Positions 16,168 to 24,028 of a DNA stretch of 64,000 bases are shown piece by piece. Position numbers and translations under genes: made by a program. The notes under the pieces were generated by a model. The model searched no databases and was not told the DNA's origin. It worked only from the letters and a program-made list of their open reading frames with translations. The number at the start of each line of letters is the position of its first letter. Within the stretch, counting starts at the first letter, position 1. The stretch comes from Rhizobium sp. WYCCWR10014 (GTDB taxonomy: Bacteria; Pseudomonadota; Alphaproteobacteria; Rhizobiales; Rhizobiaceae), in the NCBI RefSeq assembly GCF_001657485.1, contig NZ_LXFU01000045.1, positions 174,962-238,961 on the forward strand, written 5' to 3'.

Positions 16168-17085
16168 TTGACAGCAAATGCACACGCGAAAGAAGATGCA
16201 GCTTCGACCCACGTTCTAGCGCAACTCGCGTCCCTATTGCGCAGCGGCGACGTTCAGGCAGCGCTCGCCTTGACCGAGGCAGCATCCGCAAACAGCGCGA
16301 CGCCCGATGCGGCGGCACCTGAATACGCAGAGGCCGATGTGGTCGGGAGGATTGCCAGCCTACCCGTGGATACGCTTTCGTTTATCGAGAGGTGCCAGAG
16401 CGGGGGAGGCTACAACTATTGGGCCAATGTTCCGGCGGCTTCGTCCTACGCCGACGATTGCGAGATTGGCGGGCGTTTAGCGGAAGAATTCCTCACCTTC
16501 ATCGGGAAATACCACAACAACGGCAATGGGGCGCTCCTCGGTCCAATCGTGATCGACATGGACAAGAATGGCGCCAGTCGCGGCCACAAGATCGGCTTCA
16601 TGAATACGATCAACAAGTACGCGATGGGCGCTGCCTACCTGCTTCACGCGGAAAACCATGCGCCTGAGCACCCTTGGAATAAATGCCGCCGGTTGGGCCG
16701 CGAACCGGCTGAAGCGCTAGAATCTACGGGAGAGCAGCAATTCGCCTACATCGCGCCCAAAGGCTCGGGGACGCCAACGTTATTGTTTGGCCATCTCGAC
16801 TACCATCCTTCAACAGAGACCACGAATGCGACCTCGGGCGCGGCGGAAGAGGGGCAGGATTTCAGTGAGCTTTTTTACGAGCTGATCAACCTCGCTGAAC
16901 TCGCGGAGGCAACCTTAGATATCCTGCGCGAGATGGACTATACGAATGGCGATGGAAGCCGTAACGCCGAACTCGATCGGGTGGCCGCTCTTCAGCGGGT
17001 ATTGTGCACCAACCTCGGTCGGCTGCGTGAGTCCGCCGAGGTTCTGGATGGGCCAAAAACGTGGGTGCCCGCATCAAACGCTTGA
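16168..17085 (+). CDS. Unrecognised 305-aa protein
   Basis: A TTG start at 16168 with AGGAG seven bases upstream is favoured; the ATG at 16161 is too close to that site and in another frame. The N-terminal 50 residues are Ala-rich helical. The core contains a Cys/Gly/Trp segment (ERCQSGGGYNYWANVPAASSYADDCEIG), then GKYHNNGNGALLGPIVIDMDKNG and RGHKIGFMNTINKYAMG, which suggests a metal- or ligand-binding fold rather than a known enzyme. The C-terminal half is helical. No family is recognised. Confidence 0.6.
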   Translation: MTANAHAKEDAASTHVLAQLASLLRSGDVQAALALTEAASANSATPDAAAPEYAEADVVGRIASLPVDTLSFIERCQSGGGYNYWANVPAASSYADDCEIGGRLAEEFLTFIGKYHNNGNGALLGPIVIDMDKNGASRGHKIGFMNTINKYAMGAAYLLHAENHAPEHPWNKCRRLGREPAEALESTGEQQFAYIAPKGSGTPTLLFGHLDYHPSTETTNATSGAAEEGQDFSELFYELINLAELAEATLDILREMDYTNGDGSRNAELDRVAALQRVLCTNLGRLRESAEVLDGPKTWVPASNA

Positions 17086-17147
17086 GGCGCTCTTTCCATC
17101 AGTTGCTGGATGCTCGATCAGGCGGCTCTCCGATCTGGCGGCCTCAA

Positions 17148-17345
17148 CTAGCCGGTCTTCGTTCCGGCCAGTCTCCTGGCTTCTTCGAAAAGCAAATCTC
17201 TCACCCAGTCACTTAAGCTCGCTGCGCCGGCGGCCCTGGCCGCGTCGGACAAGTTCTCCGTCTCTGTTTCCGTCAGCATGACAACAAGTCGTCTGTCGCG
17301 CTTTAGATGCGTCGGAACTGGGGGCCTTCCCATAGATATCTCCAT
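17148..17345 (-). CDS. Small ribbon-helix-helix-type regulator, 65 aa
   Basis: The start ATG 17345 follows GGGAGAGGAAACC. The product has a basic N-terminus (MGRPPVPTHLKRDRRLVVMLTETE) and a helical end (LSDAARAAGAASLSDWVRDLLFEEARRL), the pattern of RHH antitoxin-like or plasmid-type regulators, with beta-type RRLVVMLTETE and two helices. It is divergent from 17468 across a region with inverted repeats, the likely operator. A toxin partner is not evident, so repressor is the better guess. Confidence 0.68.
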   Translation of the reverse strand: MEISMGRPPVPTHLKRDRRLVVMLTETETENLSDAARAAGAASLSDWVRDLLFEEARRLAGTKTG

Positions 17346-17392
17346 CAGGTTTCCTCTCCCGTATAAGGCCTGCCGGTATTTATTGCAATAAA

Positions 17393-17430
17393 AACTACAG
17401 TAGCTATTGACGTAGCTAACTACTGTAGTT
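17393..17430. promoter_or_regulatory. Inverted-repeat operator between divergent genes
   Basis: Perfect 11-bp arms AACTACAGTAG (17393-17403) and CTACTGTAGTT (17420-17430) with a 16-base spacer that itself holds two TAGCTA hexamers. The repeat lies between the RHH gene and the rightward gene at 17468, in an AT-rich stretch. It is most simply the binding site of the RHH protein and the shared promoter. Confidence 0.65.
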
Positions 17431-17467
17431 AATATGCACATAGAAACTCGGATTGAGGGAAAGCCAG

Positions 17468-17821
17468 ATGCCGAACGCACCGATTCCGGCCACCGCCGAA
17501 GGCATGCCCAAGTTCAACCGGGCCGCCATCATGACTCTGGCTTGGAAGCTCTACCGTCGCGATTGGGTGAACAGCCGTCCCGCTAGTGCCGAAGCCCGCC
17601 GCAAGTCCTTCTCCCGCTGCCTCAAGTCCGCATGGATGACCGCGAAGTTTGAAGCTGAGACGGCGCGCAAGACGATCAAGCAGCGGGCTGCAGATCGCGT
17701 CGAGGAACTAACGCGTGAACTGATGCGGATCGACGCCCGCCCCTGGAAGATGACAACCGTTGCTGATCGTCGCGCAATACAAGCCGAGATCCAAGCGCTC
17801 TGCATAACGACACTGCAATAA
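17468..17821 (+). CDS. Unrecognised basic protein, 117 aa
   Basis: The start ATG 17468 is preceded by GAGGGAAAG. The N-terminus (ATAEGMPKFNRAAIMTLAWKLYRRDWV) and basic helical middle (ARRKSFSRCLKSAWMTAKFEAETARKTIKQRAAD) are typical of small helical proteins of rhizobial phages and plasmids. It may bind DNA or RNA. It is divergent from the RHH gene over a shared operator and begins a unit of three genes. Confidence 0.58.
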   Translation: MPNAPIPATAEGMPKFNRAAIMTLAWKLYRRDWVNSRPASAEARRKSFSRCLKSAWMTAKFEAETARKTIKQRAADRVEELTRELMRIDARPWKMTTVADRRAIQAEIQALCITTLQ

Positions 17822-17847
17822 TCAGACCCAACATCGAGGAGATCAAA

Positions 17848-18726
17848 ATGAAACCGATCAACCAATCGGCCGGCGAAGCTCTGGCCATTGAATTGCCGTC
17901 CATGTCGCGCCGCAAGCTCTTGCTTGGCATGGGGGCCGCCTCGGCGGCGGCTGCGGTTGCCATCGCACCGGATGCGCACGGCGCCGCTGTAGGCAAGGCG
18001 ATCGGCTTTTCCGGCGATCAGGCAGAAAACCCCGAACTGATCGTTGCATACCAAAAGTTCAATGATGCCTGCGCCCAGCTGGAAGAGGCTCGAAACTCGA
18101 TGGAGTGGCTGGCGGATGAGTGGCGGCATCAGTGGCCGTTGGCACCCGAGGAACTGCTGCATGGTGCGAACGCCCAAGATGGCCGAAGCACTATGCCAGC
18201 CGAGCGCGACATTGTCGGCCGCTATCTCATCAGGGACACAAGCGAACTTACAAAGAGGCTGGCGCCGGAATTCCGTCGAGAAACCCGGAACACGTGCTTC
18301 GCCATTCGCACGGCCAACGAAGAGAGAAAGCTCCTCGAAAGGTGGAAGCGGTCCACGCCAACGGGGCGAACCGAAAAGGCTCTCGCGCGAAACCGCGCCT
18401 ATAGGATCAAGGCTATCAGGGAGTGCGAACTGCGCATCCAGTTGGCGGAACAATACGAGGCCGAGACCATGCGTCTCCGGCAGCTTTCCGGTGCTGATGC
18501 AGCTCGCCTGCGGGTAAGGGACGCTGACCTTCTTCTTCACAAGACTGCCGACGAAGTCTCTAAATGCCAGGCTTGCACTGTAGCCGGCTTGGCAATGAAA
18601 GCTGATGCTCTCACCGTGACGGCAGGCGCGCTTATGAAAATCACGAAGTCTGACGAAAGCCCGCTCGGCCAGATCGCCCGGTTCATCGAGTCCGTGGCAG
18701 AAGTCGCCGGGAGGGCCTCAGCATGA
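17848..18726 (+). CDS. Unrecognised helical protein with Tat-like N-terminus
   Basis: The 292-residue protein opens with SMSRRKLLLGMGAASAAAAVAIAPDAHG (residues about 18-46, a twin-arginine-like signal) but is otherwise a long run of charged alpha-helix (EERKLLERWKRS, YEAETMRLRQLSGADAARLRVRDADLL), as in structural or regulatory coiled-coil proteins. Whether it is exported is unclear, because the RR sits in a weak context. It ends inside an ATGA overlap with the next gene. No function is assigned. Confidence 0.55.
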   Translation: MKPINQSAGEALAIELPSMSRRKLLLGMGAASAAAAVAIAPDAHGAAVGKAIGFSGDQAENPELIVAYQKFNDACAQLEEARNSMEWLADEWRHQWPLAPEELLHGANAQDGRSTMPAERDIVGRYLIRDTSELTKRLAPEFRRETRNTCFAIRTANEERKLLERWKRSTPTGRTEKALARNRAYRIKAIRECELRIQLAEQYEAETMRLRQLSGADAARLRVRDADLLLHKTADEVSKCQACTVAGLAMKADALTVTAGALMKITKSDESPLGQIARFIESVAEVAGRASA

Positions 18727-19100
18727 GCAACTTGGTTCATGAGCTGCGCCGCGAAACCATTGAAGCTTACGTAGAGCAGCTGATTGCGCTTCTGGATCTC
18801 CTAGACGGGGATCCAGACCTGGAAGACAACGGAGACTTTGAGCCATCGATCGGCAGCACACCCCAATGCTTCGGCGACGAACGCTTTGACGATCTGGAAA
18901 TGGACACGGCGGATGATGAAGACTGCGGCGACGACGAACCGGCGATGGGATGGTCGAACCCGGAGGGCTTGCGCGTCCACATACCAGAGGAAGCCGCGCA
19001 AACCACCGATTTCGATTATGACGATGGGCCACTCAGATTCGATGGATCTGGTAACACCATCGGAAGGATGGCGCTCCGACAGATTGCCCATGCCGTATGA
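18723..19100 (+). CDS. Acidic protein, 125 aa, unknown
   Basis: The ATG overlaps the upstream stop (ATGA). The protein is strongly acidic in the middle (DDLEMDTADDEDCGDDEPA) with a helical N-terminus (ELRRETIEAYVEQLIALLDLL). It could be an acidic DNA-mimic or partner protein of the coiled-coil gene; that is speculative. It ends the small rightward unit. Confidence 0.5.
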   Translation: MSNLVHELRRETIEAYVEQLIALLDLLDGDPDLEDNGDFEPSIGSTPQCFGDERFDDLEMDTADDEDCGDDEPAMGWSNPEGLRVHIPEEAAQTTDFDYDDGPLRFDGSGNTIGRMALRQIAHAV

Positions 19101-19209
19101 TCAATTGGGAGGTTAGCCGCCTGCGAACCGTCGGTGCTGAGGGTTAAGGGGGGATTCCCGAAAACGAGTTTGAAAAGGGTGCTCCGGATCAGGGGCAGAC
19201 ACCCTTTTC

Positions 19210-19575
19210 GTGCTGAGTTTTGCAGTCTCAGCGGAACGGAAATTAGCAGAGAGATTGCTGTCCACCATCGGACCGAAGTCCGACTCACCCTCAATAATTA
19301 GTGGTTTTCGGAAGTTAGAAGTGCGCGGCTCGACCCGCAAATGTGGAAACGATAGAATGTTTTATGCTCTTCGACGCCGCGTTGGATCCGACAGACAGAC
19401 TCTCGTCGAGTTGGTGAGGAAACGCGCCCTAAAGACGGCCACTGCATCGGGAGAAAATGTCTTCTCGATCATCCGTGCCGGCGTCGCTCATGAATGGGTC
19501 CGTCGTGGCAACGAGCACGAGACGGGCCTGTATATGGACGACGGTAAGATACGACATGCCAAGCCGCGCCAATGA
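19210..19575 (+). CDS. Doubtful ORF, 121 aa
   Basis: The open frame begins with GTG and has no convincing ribosome site, but a later ATG (19357) gives a helical 72-residue product (YALRRRVGSDRQTLVELVRKRALKTATAS). It is on the same strand as the upstream genes and ends ten bases before the protease gene that reads the other way. Nothing in the product is recognised. It may be a real small gene or chance. Confidence 0.3.
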   Translation: MLSFAVSAERKLAERLLSTIGPKSDSPSIISGFRKLEVRGSTRKCGNDRMFYALRRRVGSDRQTLVELVRKRALKTATASGENVFSIIRAGVAHEWVRRGNEHETGLYMDDGKIRHAKPRQ

Positions 19576-19584
19576 ATGTGCGCT

Positions 19585-20433
19585 CTATTTCGCGGCTACC
19601 GATGTGCTTCGAGCTCGACCCTCAAAGATTTTTAGGTGATTTGCCGCCGTAATATCCTGGGCATACATGCAATGGAGCAGCCACAGGCGCTTCCAAAGTT
19701 CGTCATCATCAGCGAGGTAACTGACCGCAAGGCCCAAGGCTTTTGCTTCGCGATGATCGACAACAGAACCATGAGAATGAAACACGTTCTTGGTTGAGAG
19801 CGCTTCCACCACATTGCTGACATCTTGATCGGTCTTGCCAGCGAGCATTCCATTTTTGAGAAGTGACGTCGCTAGTTTCTTTGTCTGCATAATGGCGTAC
19901 ATCGCCAACCGATGGAGCGCATAATTCTGCTGCGCAACCGCGGGCTCTATGCCGATAGAGGCAGGCATTCCTCCGACCGATGGATCGATAGGGCCGAGCT
20001 CCGACGTCGACCCCATAAGAATTTCGCGCGCCGCCAGACAAATGACGGTGCCGTTACTTTTGGCAGCGTTCGGTACGATTACCCGAAGATCAGGCGCCGT
20101 GCTTTGGAGAAGGGAAACAATTGCCTCGGTAGCATCGGTCTCTCCCCCACCGGTCTCCAGAAGAAGATCAGCCGGCGCACCATTCAGATCGCCGAGCAGT
20201 TCCGCCATATAGGGGATATCACCAGCGTTTATGAACGTGTCGTTCCGAAACCTGTTTGCAAAGTAGACGACAAGCCGCCTCCCCGTCATCTCCTCAATGT
20301 CAGCGATCAGGATCTGGCGAAGGTATCGGTCCTTCTGCTGCACCCAGAACAGCGGGGATTGAGATGGTAGCGATTTACCCCTCGGAAATTTCGCCTCAAT
20401 CGTCGAATTATTCTGCTTCCGTGGTTTGCGCAT
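19585..20433 (-). CDS. ClpP-fold serine protease of the SDH (serine dehydrogenase proteinase) type
   Basis: Using the ATG at 20433 (AGGGGACC upstream) the protein is 282 residues; an upstream ATG at 20469 adds 12. Residues in the longer numbering: oxyanion-loop TGGGE at 106-110, then VPNAAKSNGTVICLAA with candidate nucleophile S138, and the conserved STSELGPIDP at 154-163. A later HSHGSVVDHREAKALGL (231-247) matches the family's C-terminal helix. This membrane-related ClpP-fold family is found in bacteria and archaea. It is next to a 67-codon gene and near attR, in the position of cargo genes. A role in phage or host protein turnover is possible. Confidence 0.75.
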   Translation of the reverse strand: MRKPRKQNNSTIEAKFPRGKSLPSQSPLFWVQQKDRYLRQILIADIEEMTGRRLVVYFANRFRNDTFINAGDIPYMAELLGDLNGAPADLLLETGGGETDATEAIVSLLQSTAPDLRVIVPNAAKSNGTVICLAAREILMGSTSELGPIDPSVGGMPASIGIEPAVAQQNYALHRLAMYAIMQTKKLATSLLKNGMLAGKTDQDVSNVVEALSTKNVFHSHGSVVDHREAKALGLAVSYLADDDELWKRLWLLHCMYAQDITAANHLKIFEGRARSTSVAAK

Positions 20434-20611
20434 GGTCCCCTGGCTGTTTTTGCTCGACGCTGTCGCCATGCAGCATGCGGCGCATCTTGTCGTAATCCGG
20501 AGTCGGCTCTGCTGGTGCCTTCACAACGCGGGTATCGACCATCCGCCCGGAGGATTTCGGACGCGTGATGTCGGAAATGTCTGCCATTGCGACGGATTGA
20601 TAGACGTTCAT
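20408..20611 (-). CDS. Small protein upstream of the SDH protease, 67 aa
   Basis: The ATG at 20611 is preceded by GGAGAACGTC; the frame also opens at 20650. The product is hydrophilic (ADISDITRPKSSGRMVDTRVVKAPAEPTPDYDKM) with Pro/Asp and a Gln-rich tail. It overlaps the protease gene by 26-62 bases depending on that start, which suggests coupling and a partner role. No family is recognised. Confidence 0.5.
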   Translation of the reverse strand: MNVYQSVAMADISDITRPKSSGRMVDTRVVKAPAEPTPDYDKMRRMLHGDSVEQKQPGDHAQTTEAE

Positions 20612-20800
20612 GACGTTCTCCATTGAGCGATTTAACGCTCGCTTCATCATAGAAGCTGGTCGTTGCGCGAGGCTAGCGGCGCATCTGACCCAAGAGAATC
20701 AGTCGCATCGCCTGCCGTCAAGGCGTTTCTCGTGTGGGTAACGTTCCCAGCGAGGTTTTATCGCATAGAAAAGGTAAGAAAATCGAAATCGATAGTTCTC

Positions 20801-20820
20801 GCGCTTCCCAGGTGCTTCCC
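20801..20820. promoter_or_regulatory. Putative integrase arm-type site, right
   Basis: It matches 2065-2084 at 18 of 20 bases, with the same orientation and the tandem CTTCCC layout. It lies 66 bp inside attR and outside any gene, consistent with an arm site of the integrase. Confidence 0.5.
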
Positions 20821-20886
20821 CAAGGTCTTTCCACTTGGCCGGCAAACCACGGGACCAACACAAGCGTTTGATTTTACGAAACATTT

Positions 20887-20962
<76 letters not shown>

Positions 20963-21112
20963 ATCAAGGTGGTCCGGCTCGAGGCCGGTCCTGGGATACT
21001 CCTCAGGGCGTGCCCTGCGGAGTGGCGGCTTATTACTTCCGGTTTCCGGAGATAGCAAGCCTAAAAAATCCAGCCCGGAGAATTTTTTCCTCGCCGGGCC
21101 GAAATGCAGTCG

Positions 21113-21496
21113 TCAGACTTCGTCGTCGTCGCCGGTCACGCCGATGATGTCGCTCATATCGTCATCATCGTCGTCTTCGTCCGGTGTGAGGAAGGTATCG
21201 TCGTCGTCGTCGCCTTCGATTTCAACATCGTCATCACCGATATCGGGAATGTCGTCGCCGCCGGCGGCTTCATCGGCATCTTCCAGCGAAACCAGTTCAA
21301 CTTCGGTGTTTTCAGTATCGACTTCCGCGACCTCGTCTTCCTCGGCAACTTCGGCGATGGCCGAGGTTTCTTCGAAGAAGGACAGAGGATAGGACTTGCC
21401 GGTATAAGGAGAAACAATCGGATCCCGGTTCAGATCATAAAACTTCTTGCCGGTTTCCGGATCGGTACGCTTGGTTCCAAGTTCCGCTTTCGCCAC
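21113..21496 (-). CDS. FYDLN acidic protein family (TIGR02300)
   Basis: The GTG start at 21496 follows GAGGCTTATA and opens AKAELGTKRTDPETGKKFYDLN, the family signature found across Alphaproteobacteria. A short SPYTGKSYPLS segment follows, then a long acidic C-terminus with Asp/Glu runs (residues about 55-127). The role is unknown. The acidic tail may contact basic partners. It is divergent from aroA over 276 bases and is a core chromosomal gene outside the mobile element. Confidence 0.9.
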   Translation of the reverse strand: MAKAELGTKRTDPETGKKFYDLNRDPIVSPYTGKSYPLSFFEETSAIAEVAEEDEVAEVDTENTEVELVSLEDADEAAGGDDIPDIGDDDVEIEGDDDDDTFLTPDEDDDDDDMSDIIGVTGDDDEV

Positions 21497-21772
21497 TATA
21501 AGCCTCGTGTGAATGACCGAATAAGAGATTCGGCAAATGCCGATCAAGCCGGCGTTCCATCGGAATTTATAAGCCGGTCCCCTTAATCGCTGTGGCTTCC
21601 CATGTCAAAGCCAAACTTTGCGATCGGAGCCCGGGGTTTTTGGCAAGCCGACGGATGACCGCCCGGCACGTTTATGTTAACGAGCCGCAACAGCTGCAGA
21701 AGGGGACGGGAATTGCGACCGGCCAAGCCTGTCTTGCGGCAAAAATAGACTGCATTTGCAAAGGATTGCGCC

Positions 21773-23131
21773 ATGCTGAACGGCTCTGCGCCCCGGCCCG
21801 CCACCGCCCGCAAATCCGCCGGCCTTACGGGCAGCGTCCGTATTCCGGGCGACAAATCGATCTCGCATCGTTCCTTCATGTTCGGCGGGCTTGCTTCCGG
21901 GCAAACGCGGATCACCGGCCTGCTCGAAGGCGAGGACGTGATCAATACCGGTCGGGCGATGCAGGCGATGGGCGCCAGGATTCGCAAAGAAGGCGCGCAA
22001 TGGGTGATCGACGGCACCGGCAACGGTGCGCTGTTCGCGCCTGACGCGCCGCTCGACTTCGGCAATGCCGGCACTGGCGTGCGGCTGACCATGGGCCTCG
22101 TCGGCACCTATGACTTTCGCTCCACCTTCATCGGCGACGCCTCTCTTTCGAAACGGCCGATGGGCCGCGTGCTCAATCCGCTGCGCGAAATGGGCGTGCA
22201 GATCAGCGCCTCCGAGGGCGACAGGCTGCCGGTGACGCTCAAAGGCCCGGGAACGCCGAGCCCGATCCGCTATCGGGTGCCGATGGCATCCGCCCAGGTG
22301 AAATCGGCCGTCCTGCTTGCCGGTCTCAATACGCCGGGTGTCACCACCGTCATCGAGCCGGTAATGACGCGCGACCATACCGAAAAGATGCTGCAGGGTT
22401 TTGGCGCCGCCCTTTCCGTCGAAACGGACAGCGAGGGTGTGCGCACAATCCGGCTCGAAGGGCGCGGCAGGCTGACGGGCCAGGTGATCGACGTTCCAGG
22501 CGATCCCTCCTCCACCGCCTTCCCGCTGGTTGCGGCGCTGCTTGTCCCCGGCTCCGACATCACCATCGTCAACGTGCTGATGAACCCGACCCGCACCGGG
22601 CTGATCCTGACGCTGCAGGAGATGGGGGCCGATATCGAGGTGCTGAACACGCGTCTTGCCGGCGGCGAAGACGTGGCGGATCTGCGCGTGCGCCATTCCG
22701 AGCTCAAGGGCGTGATCGTTCCCGAAGATCGCGCGCCGTCGATGATCGACGAGTATCCTATCCTCGCCGTCGCTGCCTGTTTCGCCGAGGGCGCGACTAT
22801 CATGAAGGGGCTGGAGGAACTGCGCGTCAAGGAGTCCGACCGCCTTTCCGCCGTTGCCGATGGCCTGAAACTCAATGGCGTCGACTGCGACGAAGGCGAG
22901 GATTTTCTCATCGTGCGCGGCCGGCCAGACGGCAAGGGCCTCGGCACCGCTGTCGACGGCAGGGTCAGCACACATCTCGACCATCGCATCGCCATGAGCT
23001 TTCTTGTCATGGGGCTTGCCTCGGAGCATCCTGTGACGATCGACGACGCGGCGATGATCGCGACCAGCTTTCCCGAATTCATGCAGCTGATGACCGGCCT
23101 TGGAGCAAAGATCGAGGAGGTGCCGGAATGA
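21773..23131 (+). CDS. aroA: 3-phosphoshikimate 1-carboxyvinyltransferase (EPSP synthase, class II)
   Basis: The 452-residue enzyme joins shikimate-3-phosphate and PEP in the shikimate pathway. The N-terminal PGDKSISHRSFMFGGLASG (25-43) and RPMGRVLNPLREMGVQI, DPSSTAFPLVAALLVPGSD and HLDHRIAMSFLVMGL motifs are all present. It is very similar over its length to the class II enzyme of Agrobacterium CP4, but residue 100 is Gly in NAGTGVRLTMG (CP4 has Ala in NAATGCRLTMG) and residue 103 is Val. CP4's Ala100 is a known determinant of glyphosate tolerance, so this copy is expected to be more sensitive; that is inference. Its stop overlaps a 23-codon ORF that leads to cmk. Confidence 0.95.
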   Translation: MLNGSAPRPATARKSAGLTGSVRIPGDKSISHRSFMFGGLASGQTRITGLLEGEDVINTGRAMQAMGARIRKEGAQWVIDGTGNGALFAPDAPLDFGNAGTGVRLTMGLVGTYDFRSTFIGDASLSKRPMGRVLNPLREMGVQISASEGDRLPVTLKGPGTPSPIRYRVPMASAQVKSAVLLAGLNTPGVTTVIEPVMTRDHTEKMLQGFGAALSVETDSEGVRTIRLEGRGRLTGQVIDVPGDPSSTAFPLVAALLVPGSDITIVNVLMNPTRTGLILTLQEMGADIEVLNTRLAGGEDVADLRVRHSELKGVIVPEDRAPSMIDEYPILAVAACFAEGATIMKGLEELRVKESDRLSAVADGLKLNGVDCDEGEDFLIVRGRPDGKGLGTAVDGRVSTHLDHRIAMSFLVMGLASEHPVTIDDAAMIATSFPEFMQLMTGLGAKIEEVPE

Positions 23132-23199
23132 TCTATCCGCCGCGGCAATTCCGCGAAGACAAACTCATTTTCCGTTTCGGCGCGCTGCCGCAGGATTGA
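23128..23199 (+). CDS. Very short coupling ORF between aroA and cmk
   Basis: The ATG overlaps the aroA stop (ATGA) and the frame encodes 23 residues (MIYPPRQFREDKLIFRFGAL plus three) before TGA at 23197-23199. cmk starts five bases later. It may serve only to keep ribosomes on the message into cmk, or encode a tiny protein. Support is position only. Confidence 0.3.
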   Translation: MIYPPRQFREDKLIFRFGALPQD

Positions 23200-23203
23200 T
23201 CGC

Positions 23204-23851
23204 ATGACGAACGAGACCTTCACCATCGCCATCGATGGCCCGGCGGCGGCCGGCAAAGGCACGCTCTCGCGCCGCATCGCAGAGCGCTACGGATATCACC
23301 ATCTTGATACCGGCCTGACCTATCGCGCCACGGCCAAGGCGCTGCTCGATGCCGGCCTGCCGCTCGACGACGAGGCGGTGGCGGAAAAGATCGCAAGAGA
23401 GGTTGAACTCGCTGGATTGGATCGCGATATACTTTCCAAACATGAGATCGGCGAGGCCGCCTCGAAGATTGCGGTCATGCCGGCGGTGCGCCGGGCGCTG
23501 GTTGAGGCGCAGCGGCGGTTTTCGACGAAAGTGCCGGGAACGGTGCTCGATGGGCGCGATATCGGCACGGTCGTCTGCCCGGATGCACCGGTGAAATTCT
23601 ATGTGACGGCGTCGCCGGAAGTCCGCGCAAGACGCCGTTATGACGAGATCCTCGGCAAAGGCCTGACGGCAGATTTCGATGCGATCTTCGAGGACGTCAA
23701 GCGGCGCGACGAACGCGACATGGGACGGGCCGACAGCCCTTTGAAACCAGCTGATGATGCGCACTTGCTTGATACGTCGGAAATGAGTATAGAGGCCGCG
23801 TTTCAAGCTGCTCAATCGATCATCGATGCGGTCTTGAGCCGAAATGCCTAA
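23204..23851 (+). CDS. cmk: Cytidylate kinase
   Basis: The 215-residue enzyme phosphorylates CMP and dCMP with ATP for RNA and DNA precursor supply. The P-loop is GPAAAGKGT (12-20), the NMP-binding region contains YHHLDTGLTYRA, and VLDGRDIGTVVCPDAP and RARRRYDE are the later family motifs. The start ATG 23204 is five bases after a short ORF coupled to aroA. The aroA-cmk-rpsA arrangement is common in Proteobacteria and places cmk upstream of ribosomal protein S1. Confidence 0.95.
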   Translation: MTNETFTIAIDGPAAAGKGTLSRRIAERYGYHHLDTGLTYRATAKALLDAGLPLDDEAVAEKIAREVELAGLDRDILSKHEIGEAASKIAVMPAVRRALVEAQRRFSTKVPGTVLDGRDIGTVVCPDAPVKFYVTASPEVRARRRYDEILGKGLTADFDAIFEDVKRRDERDMGRADSPLKPADDAHLLDTSEMSIEAAFQAAQSIIDAVLSRNA

Positions 23852-23990
23852 ATTCAAGCGATTTTGCGTGCTCTGAGCATGGATCGCTTCTAATACAGCA
23901 AGCCTGAAATTCCGTCCAAGCGCCGGATTGCCTTCGTAAGAGAGGGCGGACTGGGTTCAGGCCCGTTCAACGCAAACCAACCGGCGCATA

Positions 23991-24023
23991 CGTGTCCGCT
24001 TCCTTATTCAGGACACGCAGGAG
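23991..24023 (+). promoter_or_regulatory. Hairpin next to the rpsA ribosome site
   Basis: Perfect 7-bp arms CGTGTCC (23991-23997) and GGACACG (24011-24017) lie one base before the ribosome-binding site AGGAG (24019-24023), which sits five bases from the rpsA ATG. The leader is about 177 bases long. S1 is known to control its own translation in enterobacteria by acting on a structured leader, so this stem may be part of a similar control; that is inference. Confidence 0.45.
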
Positions 24024-24028
24024 ATTTT

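Noticed and set aside
21677..23029. 450-codon frame antisense to aroA
   Set aside because: It overlaps a well-supported EPSP synthase entirely and has a His/Arg/Ala-rich nonsense composition.
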